From an unicellular cyanobacterium SU3 (GTDB lineage Bacteria > Cyanobacteriota > Cyanobacteriia > Cyanobacteriales > Microcystaceae), in assembly GCA_002172675.1 (NCBI GenBank), contig NETF01000170.1, positions 1 to 53,934 on the forward strand: DNA of 53,934 bases. Reading direction: 5' to 3'. Below the pieces are notes generated by a model. The model had not been told where the DNA came from and did not search any database. It saw only the letters and a list, made by a program, of their open reading frames with translations. The translations under genes and the position numbers were made by a program. Shown one piece after another: positions 27,967 through 38,369 of the stretch (position 1 is its first letter; the number at the start of each line of letters is the position of its first letter).

Positions 27967-28800
27967 TCAACAAGAGACTAACGTAATAACAGTTAATTCC
28001 GGAGGACAGAAAAACCGTCCCGGAAAATAAGTCCCTAAACCCCGATTAACATAGAGTTGGTTTCCTCCAATATGATGCCATCCTTGATGCCATTGCCAAT
28101 TTTTGAGAATTCCAGAACAATGATTAATATAAGGGAGACAATCGTGTAATTTACGAGGAATATGCTCACGAACTTGCTGAAGTAACATTAAACCCGGACC
28201 AAAACCAGGGATAACAATTTGACCTCCGTGGGTATGCCCTGATAATTGTAGATCAACACGCCACCGTTGTAGAAGACTAGCCGTATCAGGGTTATGGGAT
28301 AAAACTAAACGAGGTTGAGACTCACCCAGTTGAGACATAATCGGTTCAGGGTTAAACTCTCCTGACCATAAATCGGCTAATCCTATTATGGGTAAATTAT
28401 CCTCGAAAGGGCTGACAATTTCATTGCAGAGAACTTTAATACCCACCTCGGTTAAAGCTTCTGTAACTTTTGGTTTACCCTGACGAGACAAAACGTCATG
28501 ATTCCCCAAAACAGCATAAGTTCCGACTCTACTTTGCAATAATTTTAATTTAGGGGCTAAACTATAAATTGTGTTGGCTTCATTAGTAATGTAGTCCCCT
28601 GTAAGTACGACTAGATCAGGTTGCTCTTGATTACTTAAGGTAATCGCGTGAGTGAGTAATTCCGAAGATAAACAAAGTCCATCATCATGCAAATCCGAAA
28701 GTTGCACGATTTTTGTTCCTTCTAGGAGAGAGGATAAATCCTTTATGGGGATAGTTAACCTTTCTACCCTCAAAGGTTCGCTTAAAAGAGGAGCAAGCAT
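27967..28800 (-). CDS. Metallophosphoesterase, YaeI/calcineurin-like
   Basis: The metal-site motifs of calcineurin-like phosphoesterases are all present in order: 'VQLSDLHDDG' (DxH), 'LVVLTGDYITNE' (GDxx), 'YAVLGNHDVL' (GNHD), 'LVLSHNP' and 'LQLSGHTHGGQIV' (GHxH). These bind two metal ions. The family includes YaeI and related periplasmic or membrane-associated UDP-2,3-diacylglucosamine-type or phosphodiester hydrolases; which substrate applies is unknown. It has 277 residues and no clear signal peptide. It is divergent from the universal stress gene across about 210 bp. Confidence 0.88.
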   Translation of the reverse strand: MLAPLLSEPLRVERLTIPIKDLSSLLEGTKIVQLSDLHDDGLCLSSELLTHAITLSNQEQPDLVVLTGDYITNEANTIYSLAPKLKLLQSRVGTYAVLGNHDVLSRQGKPKVTEALTEVGIKVLCNEIVSPFEDNLPIIGLADLWSGEFNPEPIMSQLGESQPRLVLSHNPDTASLLQRWRVDLQLSGHTHGGQIVIPGFGPGLMLLQQVREHIPRKLHDCLPYINHCSGILKNWQWHQGWHHIGGNQLYVNRGLGTYFPGRFFCPPELTVITLVSC

Positions 28801-29013
28801 GGTTTAATAGAGTGTGTGATGAGTAATCTTACTTCTCACCATAGCTAGAGATTAAAACAAACCCTTAAATTTGCGGTATTTTTATAAGGTTTATCGTTAA
28901 GAATATCTACTTAATAATCACATCTTAACGTCAATGTTTTCTCAAAGTTAATTCGGATTATTTTATTCTAAGAATAGAAAAAACAGATTCTAATTGATTG
29001 GACTAACATCAAT

Positions 29014-29889
29014 ATGTTTCAAAATTGCTTGATTTGTACGGATTTTAAAGATGGTCTCTATCGTTTAGTGGACTTTGTTCCTAGCTTAGTTAAGAATGGC
29101 CTTAAACGAATTATATTTCTTCATAGCATCTCTGTATGGGAAGATGAAAGAATAGCTAAAGTCGACCAAGAAAAAATTGCTCAAGCCAAAGAACGTCTTG
29201 CCCCTGCCTTAGATAACGTTCCCGATGGCATAGAAGTCAAAATAGAAGTGCTTTCAGGAACAGTCAAAGATTGTGTTCTACAACTGATTGAAACCTATGA
29301 TATAGACGTTGTTTTCACAGGGATGCCCGTTCGCAATGCCCTCGAAACCAAAATTTTTGGCAGTCATACCCTAGACTTAGCCCCCGCAACAACCACCCCT
29401 TTAATGGTAATTCGCCCTCAACTTATTTCTACTTACACCTACGAAGAATTAAGTCTACGCACAAAACATTTCTGGCGTTACTTATTGGTTCCTTATAACG
29501 ATGGCGACTCAGCCCAATATCTCCTCGAAAGAATCAAACAAATGGCTCAAAATCAACCCGATGGGTGTTTTGAGGAATGTTTATTATTATGGGTTATTGA
29601 TGGTGGCCGTTCTCAAGAATTAAGTAACTATCATCTACAACAGGCACAAGACAAATTAAATCAAGTTCAACAAGAACTGGAAACCCTTAATTTGAAAGTA
29701 ACCACAGAGATACGTCAAGGAGACCCCTTAGAAGAAATTTTAGACACAGCCATTTATTATGATATTAGTGCGATCGCTACAGCTTGTCAGTATCGTTCTA
29801 ATTTCCTAGCCTGGACAGCCCCTAGTTTAGCTAATGATATTCTAAGCAATAGCTGGTTTCCTGTTTTATTTTTCTCTCCAGAGAAATAA
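29014..29889 (+). CDS. Tandem universal stress protein
   Basis: Two UspA-like halves of about 145 residues each are visible. The first starts 'MFQNCLICTDFKDGLYRLVDF' and ends in 'GSHTLDLAPATTTPLMVIRP'. The second starts 'WRYLLVPYNDGDSAQYLLERI' and ends in 'APSLANDILSNSWFPVLFF'. The first half's 'GSHTLDLAPATTTPLMV' resembles the ATP-binding glycine loop (G-x2-G-x9-GST) only partly, so ATP binding is uncertain. Such proteins are cytoplasmic and rise under starvation and stress. It converges on the kinase gene 17 bp away. Confidence 0.82.
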   Translation: MFQNCLICTDFKDGLYRLVDFVPSLVKNGLKRIIFLHSISVWEDERIAKVDQEKIAQAKERLAPALDNVPDGIEVKIEVLSGTVKDCVLQLIETYDIDVVFTGMPVRNALETKIFGSHTLDLAPATTTPLMVIRPQLISTYTYEELSLRTKHFWRYLLVPYNDGDSAQYLLERIKQMAQNQPDGCFEECLLLWVIDGGRSQELSNYHLQQAQDKLNQVQQELETLNLKVTTEIRQGDPLEEILDTAIYYDISAIATACQYRSNFLAWTAPSLANDILSNSWFPVLFFSPEK

Positions 29890-29906
29890 CATCAGAGCTA
29901 TAATCA

Positions 29907-31454
29907 CTAAACATGAGACCCATTGCGAGAAGTTGTATAAGCAGTCTTCAGCTTATTCTCAATAGTCGGTTTAAGCTTCTCAAATTCTTGTTTTAACATC
30001 CGCTTAGTAATTTGAGGCTTACCCCCTCGCAACAGTTGACTTTTATCAGCCCATTCCTGTAAATTTTGGCATTGATTAGGGGCAATCGTCGTCGTCACAA
30101 CGTGCTGACAGGCCTTGCCTTTCTCTAAGGCAAAAAATAAAATCCAATAAGAGCCAGACTCTCCTAATAAACGAGCAAACCGTTGACCAGACGAACTTTT
30201 AAGATCGAGATAACACGGTAACCATCTCGGCCCATGTTCACGATGATAGAGTACCGTAATCCACAAAATCATGGGATGAGGACTGGTGATAAAAACAAAT
30301 TGATTGTAACGAATACTCGAAAGACGATTGACAATATCTTGTTCATTAAGCATCACCCAAAGACTAGCAAAATTACCTTCTGGGGCGCGGATGATGTGAG
30401 GAAAGACAATTTTTTGCTGAGGTTTGTCTTCAGGCCAAAACATCTTTAAGCAAATATCATCCCCTTTCGGACAAGTTTTTCTGAAAGTGGATTTACTCGA
30501 CTTAGTAGATTTATTAATCCCTTGTTTAGGATTAGCGACTAAAGTTTCTTGTTGAGATTCCGATTGAGAAGGTTCTAATTTTTCTAGACTCTTGAGAATT
30601 TCTGTAACGGTTTGTGGCCTATCATTGGGAGCTTTGGCCAGACATTGGAAAATAAGACTTTTTAACCCTGATGGTAGATGAATCTTAGGAGAAATAGGCT
30701 TAGGAGCAGCATAATGATGAGCTTCATACCACGCTCCAAAAGAAGAATTTTCTGGGAAGATGGGCATTTCTCCTGTTAGCATTTCATACATCATCACTCC
30801 CAGACTGTAGATGTCAGAACGACGATCAAGCTCTTTACCTTCAATTTGTTCTGGGGAACAATACGCTAAAGTCCCCATAAATGACTGGGTTTGAGCTTCC
30901 CCTGATTGAATTAATTTAGCAATCCCAAAATCTAAAACTTTAACTAACTCACCTAAGGCCGGATCCTGAACCAAAAAAACATTACTCGGTTTAATATCTC
31001 GGTGAATAATAGGACACATTTCCCCTTCAAACATAATGCCTTTATGGGCGCATTCGAGACCAAAACAAATTTGCCGAGTGATCTTTAAAAATCTTGATAA
31101 AGGTAAAGGGCGAAATTTGATCACTTCACTAAGACTTTCCCCTTTGAGAAATTCCATGACATAAAAGGGGATTTCTTTCTCATCTACACCATAATCTCGC
31201 ACTCGTACAATATGATTACTTTTTTCCCCTAACAATGCAGAAACTGTGGCTTCTCGTTCAAACCGCTCTCGCATTTTACTATTGAGTAACGCCTGAGATA
31301 AAAATTTCACCGCAACGGTGACACCACCTAGCAGTTTATCTTCAGCACGATAGACTTGACCCATCGCACCACTGCCAGCAATATCGACGAGTTGATAGCG
31401 GTTTGCCAATAAACGACGTTGATGAGTTTCTTTCATGGTAACTGGGGGATTCAT
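29907..31454 (-). CDS. Serine/threonine protein kinase with unknown C-terminal domain
   Basis: The Hanks-type kinase domain spans about 20-290. The Gly loop is 'IAGSGAMGQVYRAEDK' (25-40), the ATP Lys is K50, the catalytic loop is 'HRDIKPSN' with Asp153, and 'DFGIAK' is at 175-180, followed by 'GTLAYCSPEQIEG'. These are intact, so it should be active. A Ser/Lys-rich linker leads to a C-terminal domain of about 170 residues ('ASLWVMLNEQDIVNRL', 'GPRWLPCYLDLKSSSGQRFARLL'), which I do not recognise. There is no membrane helix, unlike many Pkn kinases. The start may be Met1 or Met7. The neighbour upstream, on the same strand, is the unknown 147-aa protein. Confidence 0.9.
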   Translation of the reverse strand: MNPPVTMKETHQRRLLANRYQLVDIAGSGAMGQVYRAEDKLLGGVTVAVKFLSQALLNSKMRERFEREATVSALLGEKSNHIVRVRDYGVDEKEIPFYVMEFLKGESLSEVIKFRPLPLSRFLKITRQICFGLECAHKGIMFEGEMCPIIHRDIKPSNVFLVQDPALGELVKVLDFGIAKLIQSGEAQTQSFMGTLAYCSPEQIEGKELDRRSDIYSLGVMMYEMLTGEMPIFPENSSFGAWYEAHHYAAPKPISPKIHLPSGLKSLIFQCLAKAPNDRPQTVTEILKSLEKLEPSQSESQQETLVANPKQGINKSTKSSKSTFRKTCPKGDDICLKMFWPEDKPQQKIVFPHIIRAPEGNFASLWVMLNEQDIVNRLSSIRYNQFVFITSPHPMILWITVLYHREHGPRWLPCYLDLKSSSGQRFARLLGESGSYWILFFALEKGKACQHVVTTTIAPNQCQNLQEWADKSQLLRGGKPQITKRMLKQEFEKLKPTIENKLKTAYTTSRNGSHV

Positions 31455-31530
31455 AATAGTTCATTAATGGTCGGATATGAATAAAAAATTAAGGCTTAGG
31501 AACAATAAAGTTGAGAATAGAAAATAACAA

Positions 31531-31974
31531 TCATAATTGACGTTCAAAGATAGCTTCCATGGTGCTAGTGAGGTAATGGCCACTGAGTAAACCCCCAGAG
31601 AAATGATAGGTATTGTTGTTAAGACGGTAAAAGGTTTCAAAACCACTGCGTCTTTGGCGATCGCCTAAGACCCAATAACGTTGAATAATCGAGTCAGGTC
31701 CTATCCATCCTTCCCCTTCTACTTTCCCTAAAACGCTCTGCTGAAGAACATAGGTATATTCTCGTTCTTCTCCACTGAGATGACCTCGATATTGAAAAGC
31801 AATTTCGGGGCGCTCGCTTCGGGGAAATACCAATTTAGTCACCATAGTGAACCAATTATCATTACTCCAAGCTACGAGACTCTTACCTTTGACAGGTTGG
31901 GGCATTTCATTGCGTTCGAGCCAATTTCCCTCAATTGTCCAGCGTCCGGCTTCCATTAAAAAGCTATGAGCCAA
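31531..31974 (-). CDS. Conserved cyanobacterial protein of unknown function, 147 aa
   Basis: I do not recognise a named family. The sequence is rich in beta strands with many aromatic residues ('AGRWTIEGNWLER', 'WSNDNWFTMVTKLVF', 'IQRYWVLGDRQRRSGFETFYRL'), suggesting a small beta-barrel such as a calycin-like fold. No signal peptide or membrane helix is present. It precedes the kinase gene by about 75 bp on the same strand, so a shared transcript is possible. Confidence 0.6.
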   Translation of the reverse strand: MAHSFLMEAGRWTIEGNWLERNEMPQPVKGKSLVAWSNDNWFTMVTKLVFPRSERPEIAFQYRGHLSGEEREYTYVLQQSVLGKVEGEGWIGPDSIIQRYWVLGDRQRRSGFETFYRLNNNTYHFSGGLLSGHYLTSTMEAIFERQL

Positions 31975-32249
31975 GATACCACTCCTTAATCTCTTTAACT
32001 ATAAAATTTAAGATCCTAGGTGGGACAAAGTTAGAGTTCAAGTCAGACATTACTCTGCCCTTCGGGTAGACTTCGTCTGTCCACTGACTCATTATTGAGA
32101 AACGGGTGTGCTTTCCTTTTTATACTCTGACTCTTATCACTCTTAGGTTTCTCTCCTTTAGATTTCCCTAACTTCACAGAAAACTAACAGGTCTTTATAT
32201 TTTTTAGTCAGCATTCAGTGTTCAGCAGTTCCGATAGTGAAGTTCCGGC

Positions 32250-32378
32250 TAAGTAGATAGGTGTAATTAAATATAAAACAAAAAAGTCCGTAGTGAAGGC
32301 TTTAGCTTTGATTCTGACTCGTTTTCAGGTCTTAAAGGACTCACTACAAACTTGTGTTTATTTTTGCCTACCTACTTA
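32250..32378. mobile_element. MITE-like element with imperfect inverted ends
   Basis: The 448-bp spacer 31975-32422 has no gene. It contains TAAGTAGATAGG at 32250-32261 and its near complement CCTACCTACTTA at 32367-32378. Inside, GTAGTGAAGGCTTTA and TTAAAGGACTCACTAC form a second inverted pair. The whole folds into a long hairpin of 129 bp without coding capacity, as non-autonomous elements do. Confidence 0.5.
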
Positions 32379-32422
32379 AGCGCGAACAAGGTTATAGGAA
32401 TATAACTGAATGCTTACATTTT

Positions 32423-33574
32423 TTAGCTATCAAGAGGAAGATGAATATCCCCCAGTAACCTTGCTTCTTTGGCTCCAGTTACCTGGGGTAAATTCCCTGG
32501 AATTTGGCTGACATATCGCCAATAGGCTAAGATGGCAAAAGCGATCGCTTCTTTAAAATCACTGTTCATTCCCACTTCGTCTGTGGTTTTCACTTTAGTC
32601 GTAGAAGGCCAATAAGATTTAATTCGTTCTTTTAAGTAAAAATTATGAGAGCCTCCACCGCATAATAAAATTTCATCAATGGGGTATTTTAAAAATTGCT
32701 GATAACTATGAGCCATTGAAGCAGCCGTCAATTCTGTTAAAGTCGCTAAAAAATCGGTTTCTGATAAATTATAAGTTTGTGCGTCTTGCCAACATTGTTG
32801 TAAATAGGCTTCCCCAAATAATTCTCTTCCTGTTGATTTGGGAGGAGTTTGTTGAAAAAAATCTTGAGCTAACCATTGTTCAATTAAAGACAAATTTGGC
32901 TTTCCTTGGGCTGCCCAGTCTCCATTGTTATCGTAAGTTCTTTCCCCGTTAGTCAATTGTTTAACCGCTAAATCAATTAACATATTTCCAGGACCCGTAT
33001 CCCACCCCACAATCCTATTTTCCCAGTTTTCTTGCTCTTTGGGCGGTAAATAGGTAAAGTTGCCAATGCCTCCTAGATTCTGTATACATCGATGATGTTT
33101 AGGATGACTTAATAGATAAGCATCGATTTTAGAGACTAAAGGTGCGCCTTGTCCGCCAGCAGCTATATCAGCTACTCGAAAATTATTAACCGTAGGAATT
33201 CCTGTTAAATTGGCAATTATTTCACCTCTGCCTAATTGGAGAGTATAACCTAATTTTCCGTTCAGAGGAGGACGATGGTAAATTGTTTGTCCATGAGAAC
33301 CAATTAATGCTATTGTGGAATGCTCTTGTTTAATTCTACGAACGGCTTCTACAAAACATAGGGCAATTTCTTCATCTAATTTAGCTATTTCTTCAATGGA
33401 TAGGGGTTGTCCATCAGCCACTTCTAAAATAGTTTGTCTTAATTTTTCTGGATAATAATGATTAATTCCAGACAATAGTTCAATCTCTAAATTAACGTTT
33501 TCTCCTGTAATTTTTACCAGTGCAACATCGATACTGTCCACAGAGGTACCACTCATTAATCCCAGACAATACAT
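32423..33574 (-). CDS. anmK: Anhydro-N-acetylmuramic acid kinase
   Basis: AnmK phosphorylates and opens 1,6-anhydro-MurNAc released by lytic transglycosylases, returning it to MurNAc-6-phosphate for peptidoglycan recycling. 'MYCLGLMSGTSVDSIDVALV' is the conserved N-terminal phosphate loop with the DGxD-like Asp, 'IGSHGQTIYHRPP' and 'GQGAPLVSKIDAYL' are family signatures, and 'VGWDTGPGNMLIDL' is the sugar-binding stretch. It is full length at 383 residues and cytoplasmic. Confidence 0.95.
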   Translation of the reverse strand: MYCLGLMSGTSVDSIDVALVKITGENVNLEIELLSGINHYYPEKLRQTILEVADGQPLSIEEIAKLDEEIALCFVEAVRRIKQEHSTIALIGSHGQTIYHRPPLNGKLGYTLQLGRGEIIANLTGIPTVNNFRVADIAAGGQGAPLVSKIDAYLLSHPKHHRCIQNLGGIGNFTYLPPKEQENWENRIVGWDTGPGNMLIDLAVKQLTNGERTYDNNGDWAAQGKPNLSLIEQWLAQDFFQQTPPKSTGRELFGEAYLQQCWQDAQTYNLSETDFLATLTELTAASMAHSYQQFLKYPIDEILLCGGGSHNFYLKERIKSYWPSTTKVKTTDEVGMNSDFKEAIAFAILAYWRYVSQIPGNLPQVTGAKEARLLGDIHLPLDS

Positions 33575-33727
33575 ATTTATGTCCTATTTAATTTTGAGCA
33601 ATTTTTAGTTATAGTTATTAAGGTCAAAGCTTTTATTGTAACACCTCTAGACTTATGGTATCTAGGGGTTTATGATTTAGGTAAAATTAATCAGATCAAC
33701 CACAAAAAACTATTGGGAAACGTTAAA

Positions 33728-34480
33728 ATGTCTGTCCCTGAAGAACTCACTACTGAGGTCTCACAACCCATTGAATCCGAAGAAACTTCAACCGCCAATG
33801 CTGAAGTTGAGGAAAACTCTTTTCTTTTTCAAGCCATTGGAACCCTCAAAGGGAAACCAGAACAAGATGAAGAGGGTAACTTTTTCATTCGTTTAGGGGG
33901 AAAACGCTATAAATTATTTATTGCGGGTTATCGCTATCAAGCCTGGCTGAAGCAGATGTCCGCTAACCCCGACCAAACCTTATTTTTGCGAGTATATCCC
34001 AAATGTTTAATGATTCCTCGCAAAGATCCTCAAATTTACTTTCAAGTTGCTGCTTGGGAAGAAGAAAACCCTTGGGAAGAAGACCCAGGAATGTTTAAAT
34101 TTAGAGGGGTTTGGCAATTTGTGCCTCAAGTACGAACCCCAGTTATTTCAGTTTATCGTAATCAAAATGCTAATGATCCTAAAGGTAAATTTAAAGCTTC
34201 TCATCTTCCTGTGTTGATGAGGCGAGACGACGAAGCTAAACCCTTTCGCTTTAATCCTAAAATAGCCAAAGAAGACTTACCTCCTCGTTGGTTTGTTCAA
34301 GGTAATTTTAAATTTATACCGTCTCGTAACTGTTGGGGATGGGACAAAGACTTAGAACCCCCCACCAAGAAAATTCCAAGATATAAAAAACCAGTTAAAG
34401 CAACGACTGATGGTAAGTTACCCCCGAAAAAACCCACTAGAAAAATCGAGAAACCTAAAAAGCCTCAATCAGAAGATTAA
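33728..34480 (+). CDS. Conserved cyanobacterial protein with OB-like core, about 250 aa
   Basis: I do not recognise a named family. I start at the ATG 33728, not the TTG 15 bases earlier. The first ~35 residues are acidic and disordered. The central part ('FLFQAIGTLKGKPEQDEEGNFFIRLGGKRYKLFIAG') is strand-rich. 'WEEENPWEEDPGMFKFRGVWQFVPQ' is followed by 'PPRWFVQGNFKFIPSRNCWGWDKD'. Both halves share a 'KFxGxWQFxP' type motif, so the protein may be two related beta-barrel repeats. The tail is Lys/Pro-rich. It lies 75 bp before recR on the same strand. Confidence 0.6.
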   Translation: MSVPEELTTEVSQPIESEETSTANAEVEENSFLFQAIGTLKGKPEQDEEGNFFIRLGGKRYKLFIAGYRYQAWLKQMSANPDQTLFLRVYPKCLMIPRKDPQIYFQVAAWEEENPWEEDPGMFKFRGVWQFVPQVRTPVISVYRNQNANDPKGKFKASHLPVLMRRDDEAKPFRFNPKIAKEDLPPRWFVQGNFKFIPSRNCWGWDKDLEPPTKKIPRYKKPVKATTDGKLPPKKPTRKIEKPKKPQSED

Positions 34481-34555
34481 AGCCTTGAATCATTGTTTTG
34501 CTTGACGATAATTGTTCTCTAACCTTAATTTTATCTATAAACTGTCTAATTAAAT

Positions 34556-35164
34556 TTGGAGAAAAACCCTATATATACACCTCCTTTAGCCCGCTTAATT
34601 GAACAACTACAAAGGTTGCCAGGGGTAGGGCCGAAAACAGCCCAACGCCTCGCCTTACATATTCTCAAACGCCCTGATAATGAAATTCAAGCCCTCGCTA
34701 AAGCTTTAATTGATGCTAAAAAGCGCGTTGGGTTATGCAAAGTCTGTTTTCATTTTTCTGAACAACCCATTTGTGATATCTGTCGTAACCCTAACCGTGA
34801 TTCTCAAACGGTGTGCGTGGTAGCAGATTCCCGTGATGTGATTGCTTTAGAAAAAACCAGAGAATATCGAGGAAAATATCATGTTTTAGGAGGGGTTATG
34901 TCTCCTATGGATGGTATTGGCCCTGAACAACTCTATATTCAACCGTTAGTGAGACGAGTGACACAAGAGGGAGTCAAAGAAATTATTTTAGCCATTAGTC
35001 CCACCGTCGAAGGTGAAACCACGACGTTATATATAGGTCAACTGCTCAAACCCTTTACCAAAGTGACTCGTATTGCCTTTGGTTTACCGATGGGAGGTGA
35101 CTTGGAATATGCCGATGAAGTCACCTTAGCCAGAGCGTTAGAAGGAAGACGAGAATTAGAATGA
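34556..35164 (+). CDS. recR: Recombination mediator RecR
   Basis: RecR works with RecO and RecF to load RecA on gapped single-stranded DNA. '[27 protein letters not shown]' is the N-terminal helix-hairpin-helix. '[18 protein letters not shown]' is the four-Cys zinc site at about 62-79, followed by the Toprim domain ('[16 protein letters not shown]', about 89-104, with the acidic residues) and '[15 protein letters not shown]'. It is full length. The start is a TTG: no ATG or GTG precedes the conserved part, and GGAG lies inside the first codons. It overlaps the next gene by four bases (ATGA), so translation is coupled. Confidence 0.96.
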   Translation: MEKNPIYTPPLARLIEQLQRLPGVGPKTAQRLALHILKRPDNEIQALAKALIDAKKRVGLCKVCFHFSEQPICDICRNPNRDSQTVCVVADSRDVIALEKTREYRGKYHVLGGVMSPMDGIGPEQLYIQPLVRRVTQEGVKEIILAISPTVEGETTTLYIGQLLKPFTKVTRIAFGLPMGGDLEYADEVTLARALEGRRELE

Positions 35165-35613
35165 CCGAATTGCCTAGAGAATATCGTTTACGTCAAGCAA
35201 CCTCCCAGGATATGGGGGTAATTCGCTGGTTAGTGCTTAAGGAATTTCTTGATCCAACCCAGTTGCGATCGCAACAATTTTGGGTTATAGAATTAAAAGG
35301 GCAAATTATTGCTTGTGGTCAATTGAGGACTTTTGCCCAAGCTCAAGAATTAGGGAGTATTGTTGTTCAAAAATCCTATCGCAACCAAGGATTAGGGACT
35401 TATGTAACGCAACATCTCATAGACATAAGTAATTATCCACTTTATTTGGAATGTTTAGGGAATCAACTAAAAAATTTTTATCAACGCATAGGATTTGTTG
35501 AGGTGGATTTTGAGACAATTTCCCCCGAATTACAGCAAAAATTTAGGGTAACTTCCACCCTTGCTAATTGGCTCCGACTCCCATTATATATCATGGTTTT
35601 GAAAAAAAAATGA
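35161..35613 (+). CDS. GNAT-family N-acetyltransferase
   Basis: This small acetyltransferase of 150 residues has the standard motifs: '[19 protein letters not shown]' for the first helix, '[21 protein letters not shown]' with the acetyl-CoA loop Q/RxxGxG/A (about 78-85), and '[14 protein letters not shown]' as motif B. Its start codon overlaps the recR stop (ATGA). The acceptor is unknown. Confidence 0.85.
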   Translation: MTELPREYRLRQATSQDMGVIRWLVLKEFLDPTQLRSQQFWVIELKGQIIACGQLRTFAQAQELGSIVVQKSYRNQGLGTYVTQHLIDISNYPLYLECLGNQLKNFYQRIGFVEVDFETISPELQQKFRVTSTLANWLRLPLYIMVLKKK

Positions 35614-35888
35614 GTGAGAAACATTATTCTTCATAATTTCCTATCTACCGACCAAAATCAAAGATGACGACGACTACAAGGCATCTTCTAGACCAGCAAT
35701 AATTTTTCAAGCTTTTTGTTATTTTTACTTACAATTTGGGAATAGTATAAATAGCGGATCACCACTCAGATATTTTCTGTTACTTATTATCTCTATTAAA
35801 AATTGCTAGAGACTCTCAAGATTAGATTTAACCCTTGAAGTCATTAGTTTTTCTTAAGTAGGGACTTAATTCTGCTATCAATATTTAC

Positions 35889-38330
35889 ATGATAATTTAT
35901 AGGGTAGGTTATATGGACAGCCAGCAAAACAATGAATCTAATTTCATTACTTCAAATAATGGTCATGCTAATAATGAAACTGAGCTTAGTCATGATCAAA
36001 AAGAAACAGAGAAAATAATTATTAGTGGCTATTCCCAAGTTAATGATTATCAATCTAATAGTAATGATGGCTCAGAAAATGAGAATAACTTAAACCTAAG
36101 TAGTAAAAAGCCACCTTTTTGGCAACGATTTAATTTAAAAACAAAAGCGACTTTATTAGCAATTGCTCTTGGTACTGTTCCTGTTCTAGCCATTGGCGGG
36201 ATTAATTACAATTTAACTAATAATTCTTTAACGAAACAAGAATTAAAGTATCAAAAAACAAGGGCTGTTACTATTAGTAATGATCTGATGAATTTTGCCA
36301 AAACTAATTATCAACAAGTTATTGATTTATCTAATCTACCTATTCTATCTAATCCTGAACTTTTCCAATCACTGACAAAACAAGAAAAAGAGAAAGCCTT
36401 AGAAAACTTTCTTAAAAATGGAATTAATAGTATTGTTGTAATCGATGCTAAAACAGGAAAAACTCTTTTAGAAGGTAGAGAAAAAGATAGAGAAGAAACG
36501 ATTCCTGATTATAGCGAGATTGATTATTGGCAAGAAGTTGTTAAAACAAAAGAACCCGTTATCAATCCTTTGCGGATATCAAAAGCAAATAATTTATCTT
36601 CATTTTTCGTAGCTGCTCCAGTCTTTCATAACAAAACAGGAGAACTGCTTTATGTTATTCGTACGAGAACTGATGCTAGTTACATTGATAATTTAATTCG
36701 CTCCAGCATTAAAAGTCGGTCTAAAGAAGTCGGCGATCAAGATGACCCCAAATACTTAGTCGCTGATAATAATAATAAAATATTTGTTTCTGAAAATCCC
36801 GAAGAAATTGATCAAGAGATTAAGCAATTTTTTCCTGAATTTTCAACCTTAAAAACCGATAAAAAAACAGAAGTCACTTTTGATGTTAGTACCATTGACC
36901 AAGAAAAATATCTGGTTGCTTATTCCCCCCTACAAAATATTGACGGTTTACCCACTCAAGACTGGAGTATTATCGTAGCCGATAAAGTGAGTACAGCCTT
37001 TGCACCCCAACGCTATCTATTATTAACCTTTACAGTAGGAACCTTATTAACAGCTTTAGGGGTTGCTCTACTGGCAGCCTATTTAGCCAACCGATTTACC
37101 AAACCTATTATCAATGCAGCCCAAGCCGTTGAACAAATTGGAGAGGGAGAATTAGACACCCGTCTTGAAGTAAAAGGAAACGATGAACTTGCTAAATTAG
37201 GGTCTAATATCAATCGCATGGTTCAACAAATTCAGACCCTATTAGTTGAACAAGAAGAAGCCACCCGTCAGCGATTAGAAGCCCAACAAGATAGTCAACA
37301 ACAACAATTAATCGCTGAACAAGAACGACAACAACAACAACAACTGCAAAACGAATTAATACGCTTGTTAAGTGATATTGAAGAAGCTACCAACGGTAAC
37401 TTAACCGTTCGGGCTGAAATTTCTGATGGACAAATTGGTATTGTAGCTGACTTTTTCAACGCCATTATTGAAAATTTACGAGACATTGTTACCCAAGTAA
37501 AACAAACTACCCAACAAGTGAACTCATCATTGAGTGGGGATGAAAAATCTATCCAAGAATTAGCTCAACAATCTCAACAACAAGCCCAACAAATTCAACA
37601 AGTCTTGAACTCCGTTGAAGCTATGGCTCAATCTATTCAACAAGTTTCAGCCAATGCTCAAGCAGCAGCCCAAGCAGCTAGAGAGTCTTCCCAAACTGCC
37701 GAATTGAGTGGAGACGCGATGGATAATACCGTTAATAGTATTCTCCAATTACGGGATACTGTTGGGGAAACCACCAAGAAAGTTAAACGACTAGGGGAAT
37801 CATCCCAACAAATTTCTAAAGTCATTTCCTTAATTAACCAAATTGCCCTACAAACTAACTTACTCGCCATTAATGCCAGTATTGAAGCAGCCCGCGCAGG
37901 AGAAGAAGGACGAGGTTTTGCCGTGGTAGCTGAAGAAGTCGGGCAGTTAGCAGCCCAGTCAGCAGCAGCGACTAAAGAAATTGAGAAAATTGTCGAAACC
38001 ATTCAACGGGAAACCTCCGCAGTGGTTGAAGCCATGGAAGTCGGTACCGCCCAAGTCGTAGAAGGAACTAACTTAGCCGAAACTACCAAAGAAAGCCTAG
38101 GAAAAATTGTAATCGCTTCTCGTCAAATCGATGAACTTTTGCAATCTATTTCTCAAACAACCGTATCCCAAGCCGATACCTCTAAATCAGTTACCCAATT
38201 AATGGAAGAAGTCGCCCAAGTCTCCCAGACAACTTCTGATTCTTCTACTGAAGTGTCCCATTCCTTACAAAAAACAGCCCAAATGGCAGATCAATTACAA
38301 AAATCCGTTGATACCTTCAAACTGAGTTAG
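35889..38330 (+). CDS. Methyl-accepting chemotaxis protein, PilJ-like
   Basis: Layout: an Asn/Ser-rich cytoplasmic head (1-80), TM1 at about 90-112, a dCache-type sensor at about 115-375, TM2 at about 377-397, HAMP at about 398-450, and a Gln-rich coiled coil at about 455-490. A second HAMP-like helix follows, then the signalling domain at about 560-813. The conserved hairpin tip is '[40 protein letters not shown]'. Such receptors pass stimulus state to a CheA kinase; the next gene is one. The start may be Met1 or Met9. Sensor specificity is unknown; motility or phototaxis is likely because the following proteins are of the tax/pil type. Confidence 0.92.
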   Translation: MIIYRVGYMDSQQNNESNFITSNNGHANNETELSHDQKETEKIIISGYSQVNDYQSNSNDGSENENNLNLSSKKPPFWQRFNLKTKATLLAIALGTVPVLAIGGINYNLTNNSLTKQELKYQKTRAVTISNDLMNFAKTNYQQVIDLSNLPILSNPELFQSLTKQEKEKALENFLKNGINSIVVIDAKTGKTLLEGREKDREETIPDYSEIDYWQEVVKTKEPVINPLRISKANNLSSFFVAAPVFHNKTGELLYVIRTRTDASYIDNLIRSSIKSRSKEVGDQDDPKYLVADNNNKIFVSENPEEIDQEIKQFFPEFSTLKTDKKTEVTFDVSTIDQEKYLVAYSPLQNIDGLPTQDWSIIVADKVSTAFAPQRYLLLTFTVGTLLTALGVALLAAYLANRFTKPIINAAQAVEQIGEGELDTRLEVKGNDELAKLGSNINRMVQQIQTLLVEQEEATRQRLEAQQDSQQQQLIAEQERQQQQQLQNELIRLLSDIEEATNGNLTVRAEISDGQIGIVADFFNAIIENLRDIVTQVKQTTQQVNSSLSGDEKSIQELAQQSQQQAQQIQQVLNSVEAMAQSIQQVSANAQAAAQAARESSQTAELSGDAMDNTVNSILQLRDTVGETTKKVKRLGESSQQISKVISLINQIALQTNLLAINASIEAARAGEEGRGFAVVAEEVGQLAAQSAAATKEIEKIVETIQRETSAVVEAMEVGTAQVVEGTNLAETTKESLGKIVIASRQIDELLQSISQTTVSQADTSKSVTQLMEEVAQVSQTTSDSSTEVSHSLQKTAQMADQLQKSVDTFKLS

Positions 38331-38369
38331 ACAACATGAAGGACACCAATAACAGTTAGGAAGGACACC

